DNA of 64,000 bases from Prorocentrum cordatum (GCA_963575745.1 CAUYUJ010015826.1:747430-811429); one strand, 5' to 3'; counted from the first letter of the stretch, positions 12,501 through 23,439 are shown. Translations and numbers: made by a program. Notes: generated from the sequence alone by a model not told the origin.

Positions 12501-14679
12501 GGGAACGTATACGGAGGCCACGAGCAAGCGATGCTGCCGACTACGAGGTATCAGGCCGCGGGCTCCCGCGAGATGTTCTTGTTCAGGGCTGAGGACGCTC
12601 GCTTTTCTCTCGTAGTGGGGGGGGGGGCAAGCAAGGGCACAGGTGATGCGCCAGGTGCGTTGTTGCATTGCACTCGTGCCGTGCAGGCGCATGCGTCGTC
12701 GCGCCGCGCGATCGTCGCACATTGTAAAACAATGCTGGTTTGCACCCCGATTGCGCCGACAGATTTCGCGCACCCTCTCCCTGGCGCCCTCCCCCGACTC
12801 GCAGCCCGCCCCCCCCCCTCCTCCTCCCGCGCCCCATGCGAGGATTGGGCGAACTTCGTCGGCAAGCACGGCCCAGACGACACTCCGAGGACCATGGCCC
12901 AGCTCATAGACATGTTCAAGGCAATCGAGGACTTCGACTCCGCCGTGTTCGATTTCCCTGTCTACCACTGCGTTCAGCCACCATCGTCGGTCGGGCAGGG
13001 CGGCCGGGCGGGCGTCATCGCTCGGCGCCCCCTCTCGTTCCTCGCGGCTGATTGGGAGAGGGGGGAGTAGGGGGAGAGGGGGAGAGAGAGAGAGGTATAT
13101 ATATGTGTGTGTGTGTCCAGGTGCCGTTTGGGCATACTTGCATTACTACATTACATGTATATATGTCTATAGATATCGAGGCCCACCATTATGTGCATCT
13201 ATTCTGAGATGGCTGGCGCTGCTGGTGGCAGTCCTCGAAGACGGTGGCCGTCCGATTGTCCATGTCAACTCCAAAGTCTCGTCAGCGTTGGTCGGCAGAC
13301 GTCGCGGCGAGCTGTTTCGCCCATTCGGTCCCCTAGTTTCCACATGGCACGTCCCCCATCAATATGCCCTCCATCGACGCGTCTGCCCCTCCCACATGAC
13401 GCTCCCGCCTTGGACCAGGGAGAGCGGGGGGGGGGAAGAGAGAACGAGAGATAGAGAGAGAGCGAGAGAGTGAGAGAGCGACACGCACATGCATAAAGAT
13501 CGGTGGAGGGAGAGGGGGATAGAGCGAGAGAGAGAGCGAGAGAGAGAGCGGTAGAGGGCAAACGGGAACGAAAGAGAACGAGGAGTGAGGGAGCGAAAGA
13601 GAGAGAGAGAGGGAGTTCGAGAGGGACAGCGAGAGGGGGGATAAGGATAACCAGTGAACGGGATGGCCCGACCGAGAGTACGATCGAAAAAGGGGGATAA
13701 ACAGATAGAGAGAGAGAGAGAGCAACGATATATACATAGATATATATGGAGTGGGAAGAACGATGTAGAGAGAAAGAGGCATACCGAGAGAGAGCGAGAG
13801 AGCGATGCGAACGGGCTGGGGAGAGAGCGAGAGGGAGAGCATGCTGGGGGAAAGAGCGAGAGAGGGGTATTGAGCTAACCACGCACACAGCGATGGGGGG
13901 AGAGAAAAGGCGAGAGGGGGAGAGAGGAACAGAGAGAGAGATAGAGAGCGCGAGAGAGAGAGAGAGAGAGAGAGATAATGAACGATGTCGGGCTTGATAC
14001 GGGTAGATGGCATCAATCTACCATCGTGTTGCTCACTCTGTGGTCCTCGGGCCCCTCCTTGGGACGCATCGTGTACCGCGTTGCAACCATGCAGCTGAGC
14101 TCAGAGCCCCTCTCATCTCAAGAAAGGCTCGGGCGGCCCGTTCGTGTCTTGGGCCCGCCGTGGCCAGAATAGATGTTCCGTTAGTTATGTGTTGTTGCGT
14201 TTACCATGGTAGCACGACGGTTGCAAGCTCGACCTAGCGCGTGGCACCGTGGACCCCATGGGCCATCGCTCGCCCCCGAATTGCGCAGGCACAGGAGTTG
14301 GGGGTGGGCGGTGCGACAGCTGCCAGGTGCTCCTTAGGTCCCGAGCCCCGAGTTGTCGTAACACATATGGTTAATGTTTGGTTTGGGGGTCGTCGATGTG
14401 GACCATGCTCGCCCGCCCGCTCCCCCCCCTTCCGACAAGGTGATGTACGTGCCCTGTGGGTTCCTGATCGCCGAGAAGGCTCAGAGCGACTGCTGCGGCA
14501 TCAGGACGCATGTTTTATTATGCGCGGGTGCGTGCGAGATCACATGGGCTCAGGTTGACGGCGGTTCGATCGAAAGCGGCCTGTCCGACGCCACGTCGAT
14601 CGCCCTTGCCAGCGTTGTGGCGATGCATTTCGAGTGACCAGTGGTTTGTTTTAGAGGGGCGCAAGGGGGGGATAGAGAG

Positions 14680-14717
<38 letters not shown>

Positions 14718-14864
14718 TGTGAGAGAGTGGGGGAGAGAGGGAGGGAAAATGAGACTCAACATACGATAGAGACAGAGAGCGGTAGAGAGAGAGAGGGAGA
14801 CAGAAGAGAGAAGGAGGGATAGAGAGAGAGATATACACACATATATATATATTCAGGTAGATCT

Positions 14865-14907
<43 letters not shown>

Positions 14908-17600
14908 TATAGATAGATAGATAGATATATAGATAGATAGATAGATAGATAGATAGAGCGAGAGATAGATATAGACAGCGAGAGCTGGAGAGAGGGGGGC
15001 GCGCTGCGAGGCAGTCGATCGGCAACATCAGGGTTGGGGCGCCGCTGGTGCACCTCTTGTCGACCCTTGAGGTGATCGTGAAGATCCCCGAGGCGCGCAG
15101 GGTTCTGGCGTCCCCCCTCCCCTCGCCGCCCCTGCCTCTCGACCCTCCCCGTTCCACTATGTGCCGCTGTATCCGTCCCATGGCGCCTGCCGCCGAATCA
15201 TTCCCCCTCCGCCGAACCCCCCTTGTAAACAACGCCCCCCCCCCTCCCCCCCGCGTCCCGAATCTCACCCTCGGCACTCGACGTGCGTCACCTGTTCGAA
15301 CACCCGCCACATTCTGACATTATGGTTCTGGCGTTGCGCAGTGCGTTTGCATTCGTAGTTCGTGGTCCTGCGCGGTGCGCCGCGCGTGCACGGCGTCACT
15401 GTGTTCCAAGGATTGCATAGACACCGCGTGCTCGCTGTCACGCTCGGCCCGTCAGAGGTGGCCGAGGCGTCGCACTTGCAGGCGTTGCGGCGCGTGGTCG
15501 CTGCCAAGCTCGCAAGGGCGCCGAACCAGCACGAGCGCAACCAGATTGACCTGGACACCAACACCGCGGCGACCATGCTCGCGCTGGACGACGGCAAGAA
15601 GGATCAGGAGCACGCAGGGAAGAATGCCGAGGAGAAGGACCAGGGGAAGCAGGCTGGGGAGGAGCGCCAGGCCAAGCAGGCTGAGGATGAAGAGCGCCAG
15701 GCCAAGCAGGCTGAGGAGGAGCGCAAGGCCAAGCAGGCTGAGGATGCAGAGCGCCAGGCCAAGCAGGATGAGGAAGAGAAGACGCGAAAGGCCAATCAGG
15801 CTGAGGATGAAGAGCGCCAGGCCAAGCAGGCTGAGGAGGTGCGCCTGGCCAAGCAGGCTGAGGATGCAGAGCGCCAGGCCAAGCAGGATGAGGAAGAGAA
15901 GACGCGAAAGGCCAAGCAGGCTGAGGCGGAGCGCCAGGCCAAGCAAGCCGATGAGGAGCGCCAGGCCAATCAAGCTGAGGAGGAGCGCAAGGCCAAGCAG
16001 GCTGAGGAGGAGCGCCAGGCCAAGCAGGCAGAGGAGGAGAAGCGCCAGGCCAAGCAGGCTGAGGAGGAGCGCCCGGCCAAGCAGGCTGAGGAGGAGCGCC
16101 AGGCCAAGCAGGCTGAGGAGGAGCGCCTGGCCAAGCAGGCTGAGGAGGAGCGCCAGGCCAAGCAGGCTGAGGAGGAGCGCCAGGCCAAGCGGGCTGAGGA
16201 GGAGCGCCTGGCCAAGCAGGCTGAGGAGGAGCGCCAGGCCAAGCAGGCTGAGGAGGAGCGCCAGGCCAAGCAGGCCGAGGAGGAGCGCCTGGCCAAGCAG
16301 GCTGAGGAGGAGCGCCAGGCCAGGCAGGCTGAGGAGCAGCGCCAGGCCAGGCAGGCTGAGGAGGAGCGCCAGGCCAAGCAGGCTGCGGAGGAGCGCCAGC
16401 CAAGCAAGCTGAGGAGGAGCGCAAGGCCAAGCAGGCTGAGGAGGAGCGCAGGGCAAGCTGGCTGAGGAGAGCGCCAACACGCAGGCTGAGGAGAAGCGCC
16501 TGGCCAAGCAGGCTGAGGAGGAGCGCCTGGCCAAGCAGGCTGAGGAGGAGCGCCAGGCCAAGCATGCTGAGGAGGAAGAGCGCCAGGCCAAGCAGGCTGA
16601 GGAGGAGCGCCAGGCCAAGCAGGCTGAGGAGGAGCGCCAGGCCAAGCAGGCTGAGGAGGAGCGCCAGGCCAAGCAGGCTGAAGAGACGCGCTTAGCCAAG
16701 CAGGCTGAGGAGGAGGAGCGCCAGGCCAAGCAGGCTGAGGAGGAGCGCCTGGCCAAGCAGGCTGCGGAGGAGGCGCGCCAGGCCAAGCAGGCTGAGGAGG
16801 AGCGCCAGGCCAAGCAAGCTGATGAGGAGGAGCGCCAGGGCAAGCAGGCTGATGAGGAGCGCCAGGCCAAGCAAGCCGAGGAGGAGCGCCAGGCCAAGCA
16901 GGCTGAGGAGGGGTCGCGCCAGGTCAAGCAGGCTGAGGAGGAGCGATTGGCCAAGCAGGCTGAGGACGAGAAGCGCGACGATGGGGAGCGCCAGGCCAAG
17001 CAGGCTGAGGAGGCGCGCCAAACCAAGCAAGCCGAGGATGAGGAGACGCGCACGGCCAAGCCGATGGAGGCAGAACGTCAGGTCAAGCAGGCTGAAGAGG
17101 AGCGTCAGGCCAAGCAGGCTGAGGCGGAGCGCCTGGCCAAGCAGGCCGAGGAGGGGCGCCAGGCCAAGCAGGCTGAGGAGGAGCAGCGCCAGGCCAAGCA
17201 GGCTGAGGAGGAGGAGCGCCAGGCCAAGCAGGCTGAGGAGGAGCGCCGGGCCAAGCAGGCTGAGGAGGAGCGCCAGGCCAAGCAGGCTGCGGAGGAGAAG
17301 CGCCTGGCCAAGCAGGCCGAGGAGGAGCGCCAGGCCAGGAAGGCTGAGGAGGAGCGCCTGGCCAAGCAGGCTGAGGAGGAGCGCCAGGCCAAGCAGGCTG
17401 AGGATGAGGAGCGCCTGGCCAAGCAGGCTGAGGATGAAGAGCGCCAGGCCAAGCAGGCTGAGGAGGAGCGCAAGGCCAAGCAGGCTGAGGAGGCGAAGAA
17501 GCGCCCTCCCGACGAAAAGGCCAAAGCTGGACCCAAGCAGAAGGCGCTGAAGAAGGCGGGCGAGGCCAAGGGCCAGAAGAAGCTGGGCTTCGGCAGCTGA
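2522..17600 (+). CDS. Fifteen-exon orphan gene with Cys/His N-terminus and long charged-repeat C-terminus
   Basis: I assembled this gene from frame-consistent coding islands: 2522-2860, 3874-3999, 6575-6813, 7537-8143, 8613-8717, 10030-10191, 10487-10684, 11331-11489, 11829-12023, 12462-12587, 12843-12976, 13209-13290, 14440-14504, 15011-15101 and 15458-17600. Every junction keeps phase when donors are GT, GC or GA and acceptors AG, which is the dinoflagellate pattern. The protein is about 1,576 residues counting from the SEFDGEV stretch. The N-terminus has a Cys/His cluster (CCFPDCG..., then FCRAH), the middle is mixed alpha-helical without a family I recognise, and the last 700 residues are about 65 nine-residue repeats ending in a basic tail. 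True 5' exons may lie further left. Two single-base deletions in the last exon break the frame (16399/16400 and about 16454). Function is unknown. The charged repeat suggests a long helix or coiled coil with a structural role, which is inference only. Confidence 0.7.
3874..3999 (+). CDS. Orphan gene exon 2
   Basis: 42 codons beginning [13 protein letters not shown] and including [16 protein letters not shown]. Acceptor TTTCGCAG ends at 3873 and a GT donor lies at 4000-4001. The start LCRAE next to YAQDCK of exon 1 continues a Cys-rich N-terminal region. Confidence 0.75.
4000..4663. other. Intron 2, left part
   Basis: Non-coding. An unusually A/T-rich patch with ATTAATACAT-like words (about 4090-4250) is followed by G/T-rich low complexity with TGGTTGTGG-like repeats (about 4490-4600). 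No gene seen. Confidence 0.6.
4664..5670. repeat. Copy B of the duplicated segment, inside intron 2
   Basis: Nearly identical to 1-1007. Differences seen include C to T at 4701, A to G near 4779, C to T near 4860, G to A near 4881, C to T near 4990, T to G near 5549 and three additional C around 5590. It lies between exons 2 and 3 of the plus-strand gene, so by this model it is intronic. The matching hairpin is at 5109-5165. Confidence 0.85.
5671..6280. repeat. TATG/GGAT/TACG microsatellite, second copy
   Basis: The same ordered blocks as 1008-1400 but longer and uninterrupted by a gap. It ends near 6280 before CT-rich and unique sequence. Confidence 0.97.
6575..6813 (+). CDS. Orphan gene exon 3
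   Basis: Starts after TGTATGTAG with [20 protein letters not shown] and continues through [19 protein letters not shown] to a Lys-rich end. Phase 0 in, phase 2 out with a proposed GA donor at 6814. The codons mostly end in G or C, as in the other exons. Confidence 0.7.
7095..7500. repeat. GATG/GAT microsatellite in intron 3
   Basis: Long GATGAT and GGTGAT tracts with scattered interruptions, lying between exons 3 and 4. Poly-Asp and poly-His frames here are artefacts. Confidence 0.9.
7537..8143 (+). CDS. Orphan gene exon 4
   Basis: About 202 codons. It opens with an acidic stretch ([20 protein letters not shown]), then an Arg/Ser-rich segment with SRSRSPRG, an acidic Ser/Asp segment, and a helical part with [20 protein letters not shown]. 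Acceptor TGTAG ends at 7536. The GA donor at 8144 keeps phase with exon 5, whereas a nearby GT at 8154 would not. The RS-like segment hints at a nuclear protein (inference). Confidence 0.75.
8160..8520. repeat. CT-rich low-complexity tract in intron 4
   Basis: Pyrimidine-rich sequence with many TCTCTC runs and a C-run near 8360. It occupies nearly all of the 469-base intron. Confidence 0.85.
8613..8717 (+). CDS. Orphan gene exon 5
   Basis: 35 codons starting [20 protein letters not shown] after GCGCCCCAG. The donor is AAG|GC at 8718, phase 0. Confidence 0.75.
8820..9560. repeat. ACAT, ATC and GA microsatellites in intron 5
   Basis: An ACATAC patch at 8825-8880, an ATC/CATCAT tract at about 8930-9175, then unique sequence and a GAGA tract at about 9428-9552. 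All fall within the 1.3-kb intron between exons 5 and 6. Confidence 0.9.
10030..10191 (+). CDS. Orphan gene exon 6
   Basis: 54 codons: [18 protein letters not shown], then an Ala-rich helix ending IAFWASMC. Acceptor GGGAG ends at 10029. Donor TGT|GTGAAG is canonical, phase 0. Confidence 0.75.
10487..10684 (+). CDS. Orphan gene exon 7
   Basis: 66 codons starting [20 protein letters not shown], with [13 protein letters not shown] and a Lys/Gln-rich end KMKQFVK, probably one long helix. Acceptor CCCCGAG, proposed GA donor at 10685. Confidence 0.75.
11331..11489 (+). CDS. Orphan gene exon 8
   Basis: 53 codons: [14 protein letters not shown] through [20 protein letters not shown] to PFVIK. Acceptor CCCTTGACAG, proposed GA donor at 11490, phase 0. 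Confidence 0.7.
11829..12023 (+). CDS. Orphan gene exon 9
   Basis: 65 codons: [19 protein letters not shown] through [19 protein letters not shown] to FVGWADEW. Acceptor TTGCCCCAG, GT donor at 12024. Confidence 0.75.
12462..12587 (+). CDS. Orphan gene exon 10
   Basis: 42 codons: [20 protein letters not shown] through the end at FLFR. Acceptor CGCTGCAG, donor GC at 12588, phase 0. Confidence 0.75.
12843..12976 (+). CDS. Orphan gene exon 11
   Basis: 44 codons plus two bases: [20 protein letters not shown] through [14 protein letters not shown]. Acceptor CATGCGAG, proposed GC donor at 12977. A GT at 12972 is an alternative but would give the wrong phase for exon 12. Confidence 0.7.
13209..13290 (+). 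CDS. Orphan gene exon 12
   Basis: A short exon reading [20 protein letters not shown] then SKVSSAL. Acceptor CTGAG ends at 13208, GT donor at 13291. This is the weakest of the internal exons by length, but both flanking phases fit. Confidence 0.55.
13430..13975. repeat. GA-rich microsatellite in intron 12
   Basis: An imperfect GAGA tract of about 545 bases with scattered CG and TATA interruptions, including a short ATATATAC patch near 13728. Ser/Leu and Glu/Arg frames here are artefacts. Confidence 0.92.
14440..14504 (+). CDS. Orphan gene exon 13
   Basis: [20 protein letters not shown], ending at an Ile and a split Arg codon. Acceptor CCGACAAG ends at 14439. The proposed GA donor at 14505 (phase 2) joins exon 14. 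Confidence 0.65.
14670..14960. repeat. GA then GATA microsatellites in intron 13
   Basis: GAGA at about 14670-14835, a TATA patch, then ATAG repeats at about 14862-14955 directly upstream of exon 14. Confidence 0.93.
15011..15101 (+). CDS. Orphan gene exon 14
   Basis: Reads [20 protein letters not shown] and VIVKIPEAR. Acceptor GCGAG ends at 15010, GT donor at 15102, phase 0 out. Confidence 0.7.
15458..17600 (+). CDS. Orphan gene exon 15: nine-residue charged repeat and stop codon
   Basis: Starts [20 protein letters not shown], then about 65 copies of the nine-residue unit AEEERQAKQ (27-bp DNA unit, about 15650-17500), then a Lys/Ala-rich tail ending KKLGFGS and TGA. Composition (Glu, Arg, Lys, Gln, Ala; no Pro or Gly inside the repeat) predicts a long single alpha-helix or coiled coil. 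The frame changes twice by deletion of one base, at 16399/16400 (CAGGCC reads CAGCC) and about 16454 (GGGCCAAG reads GGGCAAG). Between 16455 and the stop, frame 3 is open throughout. The repeat makes both assembly error and real slippage plausible. Confidence 0.75.
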
Positions 17601-17956
17601 GCACAATGAGGGGGTCGGCGCGCCCGCCGGCCTGGCGGGCTGGAGGATGGAGGGCGCGAGGAGCGCGCGGTGATCAGGGCGACGGGTGGCAGGTGGGTGG
17701 GGATGGGGGAGGGATGTTGGGAAGGCGGCGTGGGCGAGTCGCGGGCCCCCGCGGGGCGGCCCTCATCCTCATCCTCGCCCTCGTCCTCATCCTCATCCTC
17801 GTCATCATTATCGTCATCGTCCTCATCTTCGTCCGCATGCTCATCCTCATGCTAGTCCGTTCCCCCAACATTCGTTTTCGTGCTCGTCCCCCTCATGTTG
17901 GATGTGCGCCAATGCCATCGCCGTTATCCGTTTCCCCATCGCCCGCGTCGCCCCCC
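17601..17956. other. 3' flank of the orphan gene
   Basis: GC-rich sequence followed by CCTCATCCTCATCGTC-type low complexity (about 17755-17860). No gene or obvious polyadenylation signal was seen. Confidence 0.5.
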
Positions 17957-18985
<1,029 letters not shown>

Positions 18986-18995
18986 CGCTCCTTAG

Positions 18996-19730
18996 ATGTA
19001 CGTGGTGGAACCTGCCCGTGGCCCAGGGCCCAGGCCCGCCGTGGCCAGAACAGCCAATTCGTTCGCCACAGCGCTTGTTCCGCCCCTCGCCCATTGCTCG
19101 CCTCCTACTTCCCCCCCGTCCTTACCACTATCCCCCCCGCCCTTTCCTGCCCCCCCCGACTCGGGGAGGCCCGCTCCTCGGCCCCATCCCCGCGCCCCAC
19201 TTCGCACAGTTCTCGCCCCTGTGTTCCTCTGCCCCTCCTTTCCCTTCTTGCCTCCGCCCCTTTCCTGGTTCCCGACTCGGCCCGTTCCTCTCCCTTTTCC
19301 TCCTTCGCTCATGGTTTTCTCCCTTGCTCGGCCCTCTCTTCTTGCTTCCCCCCATCTCCGCCGCCAGGTGCGGGTTCGCGCTGACCAACGGACACCCCTT
19401 CCCGCGACCGCGCGCCGCGACCCACCCACGACCAGCCTGCCGCCCACCCCGCAAAGTTTCGTCTTTTTGTTAAAAATAGTGAGGACGACGGGTTTTAACA
19501 CCCGGGGGACAGGCCGACGCGAATTCGTGGTGGAGACCCCGGGTCGCCTCGGCGGGGAGGCCAGGCAGTGGCCCCTGCGGCAGGTGCGCACTCTGCCCGG
19601 GGACCATGCAGCAGCCCGGCAAGCTGGCGCGGGCCTATAGCAGGGTCATCAGCTGCGCCGTGCAGGCGCAGTTGGCCCTGCAGCGCCGCCGGGCAGCTGC
19701 GCTGGCCTGAGGCCGCGGTGCGGCGGCGAC
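18996..19730 (+). other. Possible exon fragment(s), unassigned
   Basis: C-rich sequence to about 19450, then two overlapping stretches with coding-like G/C-ending codons: one reading VETPGRLGGEARQWP (about 19530-19590) and one from ATG 19605 reading MQQPGKLARAYSRVISC, with a stop at 19710. Neither matches a family I know. They could equally be chance frames in GC-rich DNA. Confidence 0.25.
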
Positions 19731-20144
19731 GCTGGGCTGACTGCTGGGCGACGGCTCGGGGCTGCTGCTGCGCGCAGGGGGCGGCCCCGGCCAGGGCGGA
19801 CCGGCCCGGCAGGGCGCGCTGGGGGACCGGCGCGCTGGCCGACGGAGGCGGGGCGCGCGGCGGCTGGGCCCTGGCGCGGCTCGAGCCACTGCTTCTGGAC
19901 GCCGGGCGGCCGCGGCGGCCGGGCAGCGCCGCGGCCTGGCGGCAGGAGGGCGGCGGCTGGCGGCAACCAGGCGCCGTGGGCGCGGGCGGCTGGCCCGGGG
20001 CGGCGTCTCGGTGCCCCTGCTCATCGTCGCGTTCTCGGCGAAGCTCAGGGACGGCGGCGTGGGGGCTGCGGGAAAGGACCCGCGCCGCACCCCCCCGAGT
20101 GCCCTGGAGGTCCCCTCGGACTCGGGACCTCCAGGGCCCCGCTG

Positions 20145-20157
20145 AGGGAGGGGGGGA

Positions 20158-20190
<33 letters not shown>

Positions 20191-20352
20191 GAGGAGGAGG
20201 AGGAGGAGGAGAGGAGGAGGAGGAGGAGGAGGAAGGAGGAGGAGAGGAGGAGGAGGAGGAGGAGGGGGAGGGGGGGGGGAGGAGGAGGGGATGAGGAGGA
20301 GGAGGAAGCGGAGGAGGAGGGAGGAGGAGGAGGAGGAGGAGGAAGAAAAAGA
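20145..20352. repeat. GGA trinucleotide tract
   Basis: GAGGAG repeats with GGGG and GAAG interruptions. Poly-Glu and poly-Pro/Ser frames are artefacts. Confidence 0.95.
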
Positions 20353-21060
20353 AACATAAGTAGGAACAGCCGTGGGCTCAGAAGTAGGGACAGCCCTGGG
20401 CTCAGGAGGGGCTCCGGCTCTCTGGCCGTCTGGGGCCGTTCGAAGCCGGGACTCGCCGTGGCCATCGGCGCTCCTTATGGTAACACGGTGGCTATAGGCC
20501 TGGAGACCCAGGGTGCCCTGGGTTTCTTGGGTTTCGATGGTTTTGCTATGGACAGCGCGACGTTCCCACATCAACAATCAGTGGACGCCCTGGGGTCTCA
20601 GGGTTGGGTTTCTTGTGGAAGGTTTCTCGTGGATCGACCTTCACTGTAGGCCACGAAAGACCGGTGGGGTCCTGAGAAAGCAGGCCCTCAGACAGCAGGG
20701 CCTGCCCCCCTGGTCAGCCCCTTGACGGGACCCCGAAACGGCGAGGGGAGTACAGGGCATCCGTCTCCGCCATGGCCGCGCGCTTGTCATGCTGGTGCAG
20801 GAGGACGGTCAAGAAATGCCGAGGGAGGTCGTCACGCAGCACCGTCTTGGGCGATGACTGATACGTAAGATGTCGTAAATACTTGCTCGTCGGCGTCGTC
20901 GTCGTCATTGGGATTACTGGATCGTCCTGTCAAAAATGCCCCTGGGCGGCAGAGCATATTTTTCCCAGTCGTTTCTCCCCTTGTGGTGTCCGTCTCCGCT
21001 TCTTCGTCGCGCTTGGCAAAGCGCCCGTTCAGGCTATGGACGCGGTGAGCGACCGCCACC
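20353..21060. other. Spacer without assignable gene
   Basis: Unique sequence. 20458-20649 is open (MAIGAPYGNTVAIGLETQGA...), and it contains the word GGGTTTCTTGGGTTTC with a near repeat GGGTTGGGTTTCTTG at about 20603. No family recognised. Confidence 0.35.
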
Positions 21061-21495
21061 GCTGCGACTGCAGAGGTTGTCCTTCATCGCCATTCTACAT
21101 TCAATCTTACTTGGCATCGCTCGCGCGTGTGCATTTTTTTTGGCGAGGACCCTCGAGGAGCATCCTGCATCATCTGGCCAAACAAGCACGCACGCAGCCG
21201 ACAAGTACACGGGCAATGGGCGTCCGAGCGACGGCAAGCTCAGGGCATGGGCGGCGAGCGTCGGCGCGCGCAGAGGTGCCGCGGCCAGCCCGCCCCCCGC
21301 ATCGAGGATCTATGCGGGAGGGGGAACTTGGCGTCGCTCGCGCGTGTGCACTTTTCTCGGCGAGGACCACGGAGGAGAGCATGCTGGACCATCATCGGGC
21401 CACAAGGGCGCGTACGAAACCGAACAATGCACGAGGAGTGGACGTCCGAGCGATGGCGAGGGAAGGGAGCAGCAGCAGCAGCAGCAGCAGCGGGA
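21060..21495. repeat. Two-copy tandem duplication, period about 217 bp
   Basis: The word TCGCTCGCGCGTGTGCA starts at 21117 and again at 21334, and surrounding words (GGCGAGGACC, GGAGAGCAT or GAGCATCC, CGTCCGAGCGA) recur in the same order. The copies are diverged. A CAG tract follows at 21469-21492. Confidence 0.65.
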
Positions 21496-21579
21496 GCACG
21501 ACGCACGGTGAGGGGACGGTGCGGCTGATGGACAATTTCCTGCTCCTTTGATGTCGGTGTTGTGCCTCCAATCTGTAGG

Positions 21580-22660
21580 ATGATGACGAGGACAAGGCAT
21601 GGGGAGGAGGGAGCGGGGCGGGGGGGGAGGACGGTGAGGGCGGGGGGGGAGGAGAGGATGTCTTCCTAGCGTGGAAGGCGCGCGCGCGGGTAGCCGAAGG
21701 AGATCGCGCGGGACGTGTCCCAGGTGCTCGAGCAGGTACGGGTGCAGGCTGGGCACAGCATAGCACAGCGCAGTTTCTCGTGGAGGGGGGCGGGCGTCTC
21801 GTTGTCTTCATCTTTGTCCCTCGCCTCCCACGCCCTCCCTCTCCACAGCTCTATAGGAGGAGGATGAGGAGGAGGAGGAGGAGGAGGAGGAGGAGGAAGA
21901 CCAGTGTAAATCCAAGAGTCATCAATGATGTTGTAACCAACCCTCTCCACAGCTCTATTCTCCACCCTCCCCATCAGATCCATCAGATCATCAGAGGCTG
22001 TGAAGTTACTAGTGCAGGAAGCAACCGATCCGATGCACTTCCACGGCATAGGTGCTTGCGTGTCCAGGGCAACTGGGATTCCCGCTCGCGTGGAGGACGC
22101 TCGTTGACCCTGGAAGACTTGCACTACCCGTAAGTGTTTCGCCCTGTGCCGCCAGCCCCTCCTCTATTAGAATGGGATTTGCACGGGCTTTGTTGTAAAG
22201 AGCGTGCACGCAGGACCTGGAATACGAACATGGGGACCCCAGCTTCAAGCTACCCCCCCTGGAAAAGGGGGTGGGGGGGGGCGCTTCCGAAACCACACCC
22301 CCCTCCCCCTCCCCCCCTCGGGTCAGCATTTTGTAGCTGGGGGGGGCAGCTGAAAGGTGGAGGACGGCTTGGAAGCTCCACCCCTCCCTGCCCCCCTTTC
22401 CGGGGCCCAAGGTAAGCCTTGGCTCCCCTTTCCAAAGGGGGGAATTTCCGAAGCTAACCCCCCTCTCCCTGGTGAAAAGAGGGGGGGGGCTTCAGGAGGA
22501 ACCCTCTGAGCCCCCTGGGGTCAGCCCAGGCTCCCATTACCAGGGTGGGGCTTCCGAAGCCACCCCTCCCCCCGTATTGGTGACAGAGGGGACTTCCAAG
22601 CTCTTCCCCCCTTCTGGTCGGAGCCGAAGGTCATCCATGTGTTACGAACCCAGGAAATAG
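21580..22660. other. Low-complexity spacer, no gene assigned
   Basis: G-runs, an AGG tract at 21861-21900, and from about 22245 to 22640 a degenerate repeat with C-runs and words such as CTTCCGAAGC and GAAGCTAACCC. No coding signal. Confidence 0.5.
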
Positions 22661-22679
22661 ATTTAGAACTGCGATGCCT

Positions 22680-23170
22680 GGGAGTATTCCAAGCACCTCA
22701 GTTGAGCGATGGACAGCGGCAATTTTGAAGATATTAATTGTGATGCGACTGTACCACGGAACTGCGTTGTGCTTCTCTGCGCTGTGCCGCGCCGCACTGT
22801 GAATGCCAGGGGACGCGCCACGGAACGTGCCTGTGGACGTGCCAGGGGACTCGCCGCGCGATTTGTGTGTGGTAATGTTGAAGGTATCGATCGTGGTGTA
22901 CCGTGCGAGAGGTTCTGCTGTGCCGTGCTGAGATGAGATGTGTCATGCCGCGATGACTTGCTTTTGTGTTCTGTAGCGTTGTGAGTCAAGTCGCCCTTGG
23001 CATCCGAATCATGACCGATTGATCTGGATCTTAAGCTCGACCTCCCTGAGCGACTAGCTGGCCCAGAGCTGGTTGCAATCGAAACGCGTTGGACGCTCAA
23101 CCAGCTCGAGCTCAAGATCCGATTCGGTTCCGAAGCGGGACGAGACGACACGGGGCGCAGGGCGTAGACA
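22680..23170. repeat. Dispersed repeat, copy 1 (inverted copy at 57.0-57.4 kb)
   Basis: The part from about 22885 to 23165 aligns with the reverse complement of 57050-57330, sharing words such as GGTGTACCGTG, GTCATGCCGC, CCTTGGCATC and CTCAACCAGCTCGAGCTCAA. The left part (about 22685-22735) matches again, with an extra block between. One reading frame of both copies gives a similar peptide containing LNQLELKIRF. Could be a small mobile element or a decayed coding repeat. Confidence 0.7.
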
Positions 23171-23439
23171 CGCGCCACGGGAAGGGTGCACTACAATGAG
23201 CGGCTTGAACAAGGAGCACTTACTTATCAACATGGGCTCGGTCGTTCCTTGGGCTTGCATGCGTTATCTGTCGTCCCGTATGCGTTATCTATTGTTTGTT
23301 GCCCCTTCTGGGTTATTCCCTGAAAAAAGGCTTTGTTCTTTATTCATCGTTCCTTAGGTCAGGCCGATGACTGTAGGAGATGCGCAAAGGGACGCGTCAG
23401 GAGACGTGGGAAGGAACGCGCCACGGAACGGGCAGGGAA

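Noticed and set aside
17560-17600. PIP-box-like end QKKLGFGS of the orphan protein
   Set aside because: The two adjacent aromatic residues that define a PIP box are missing.
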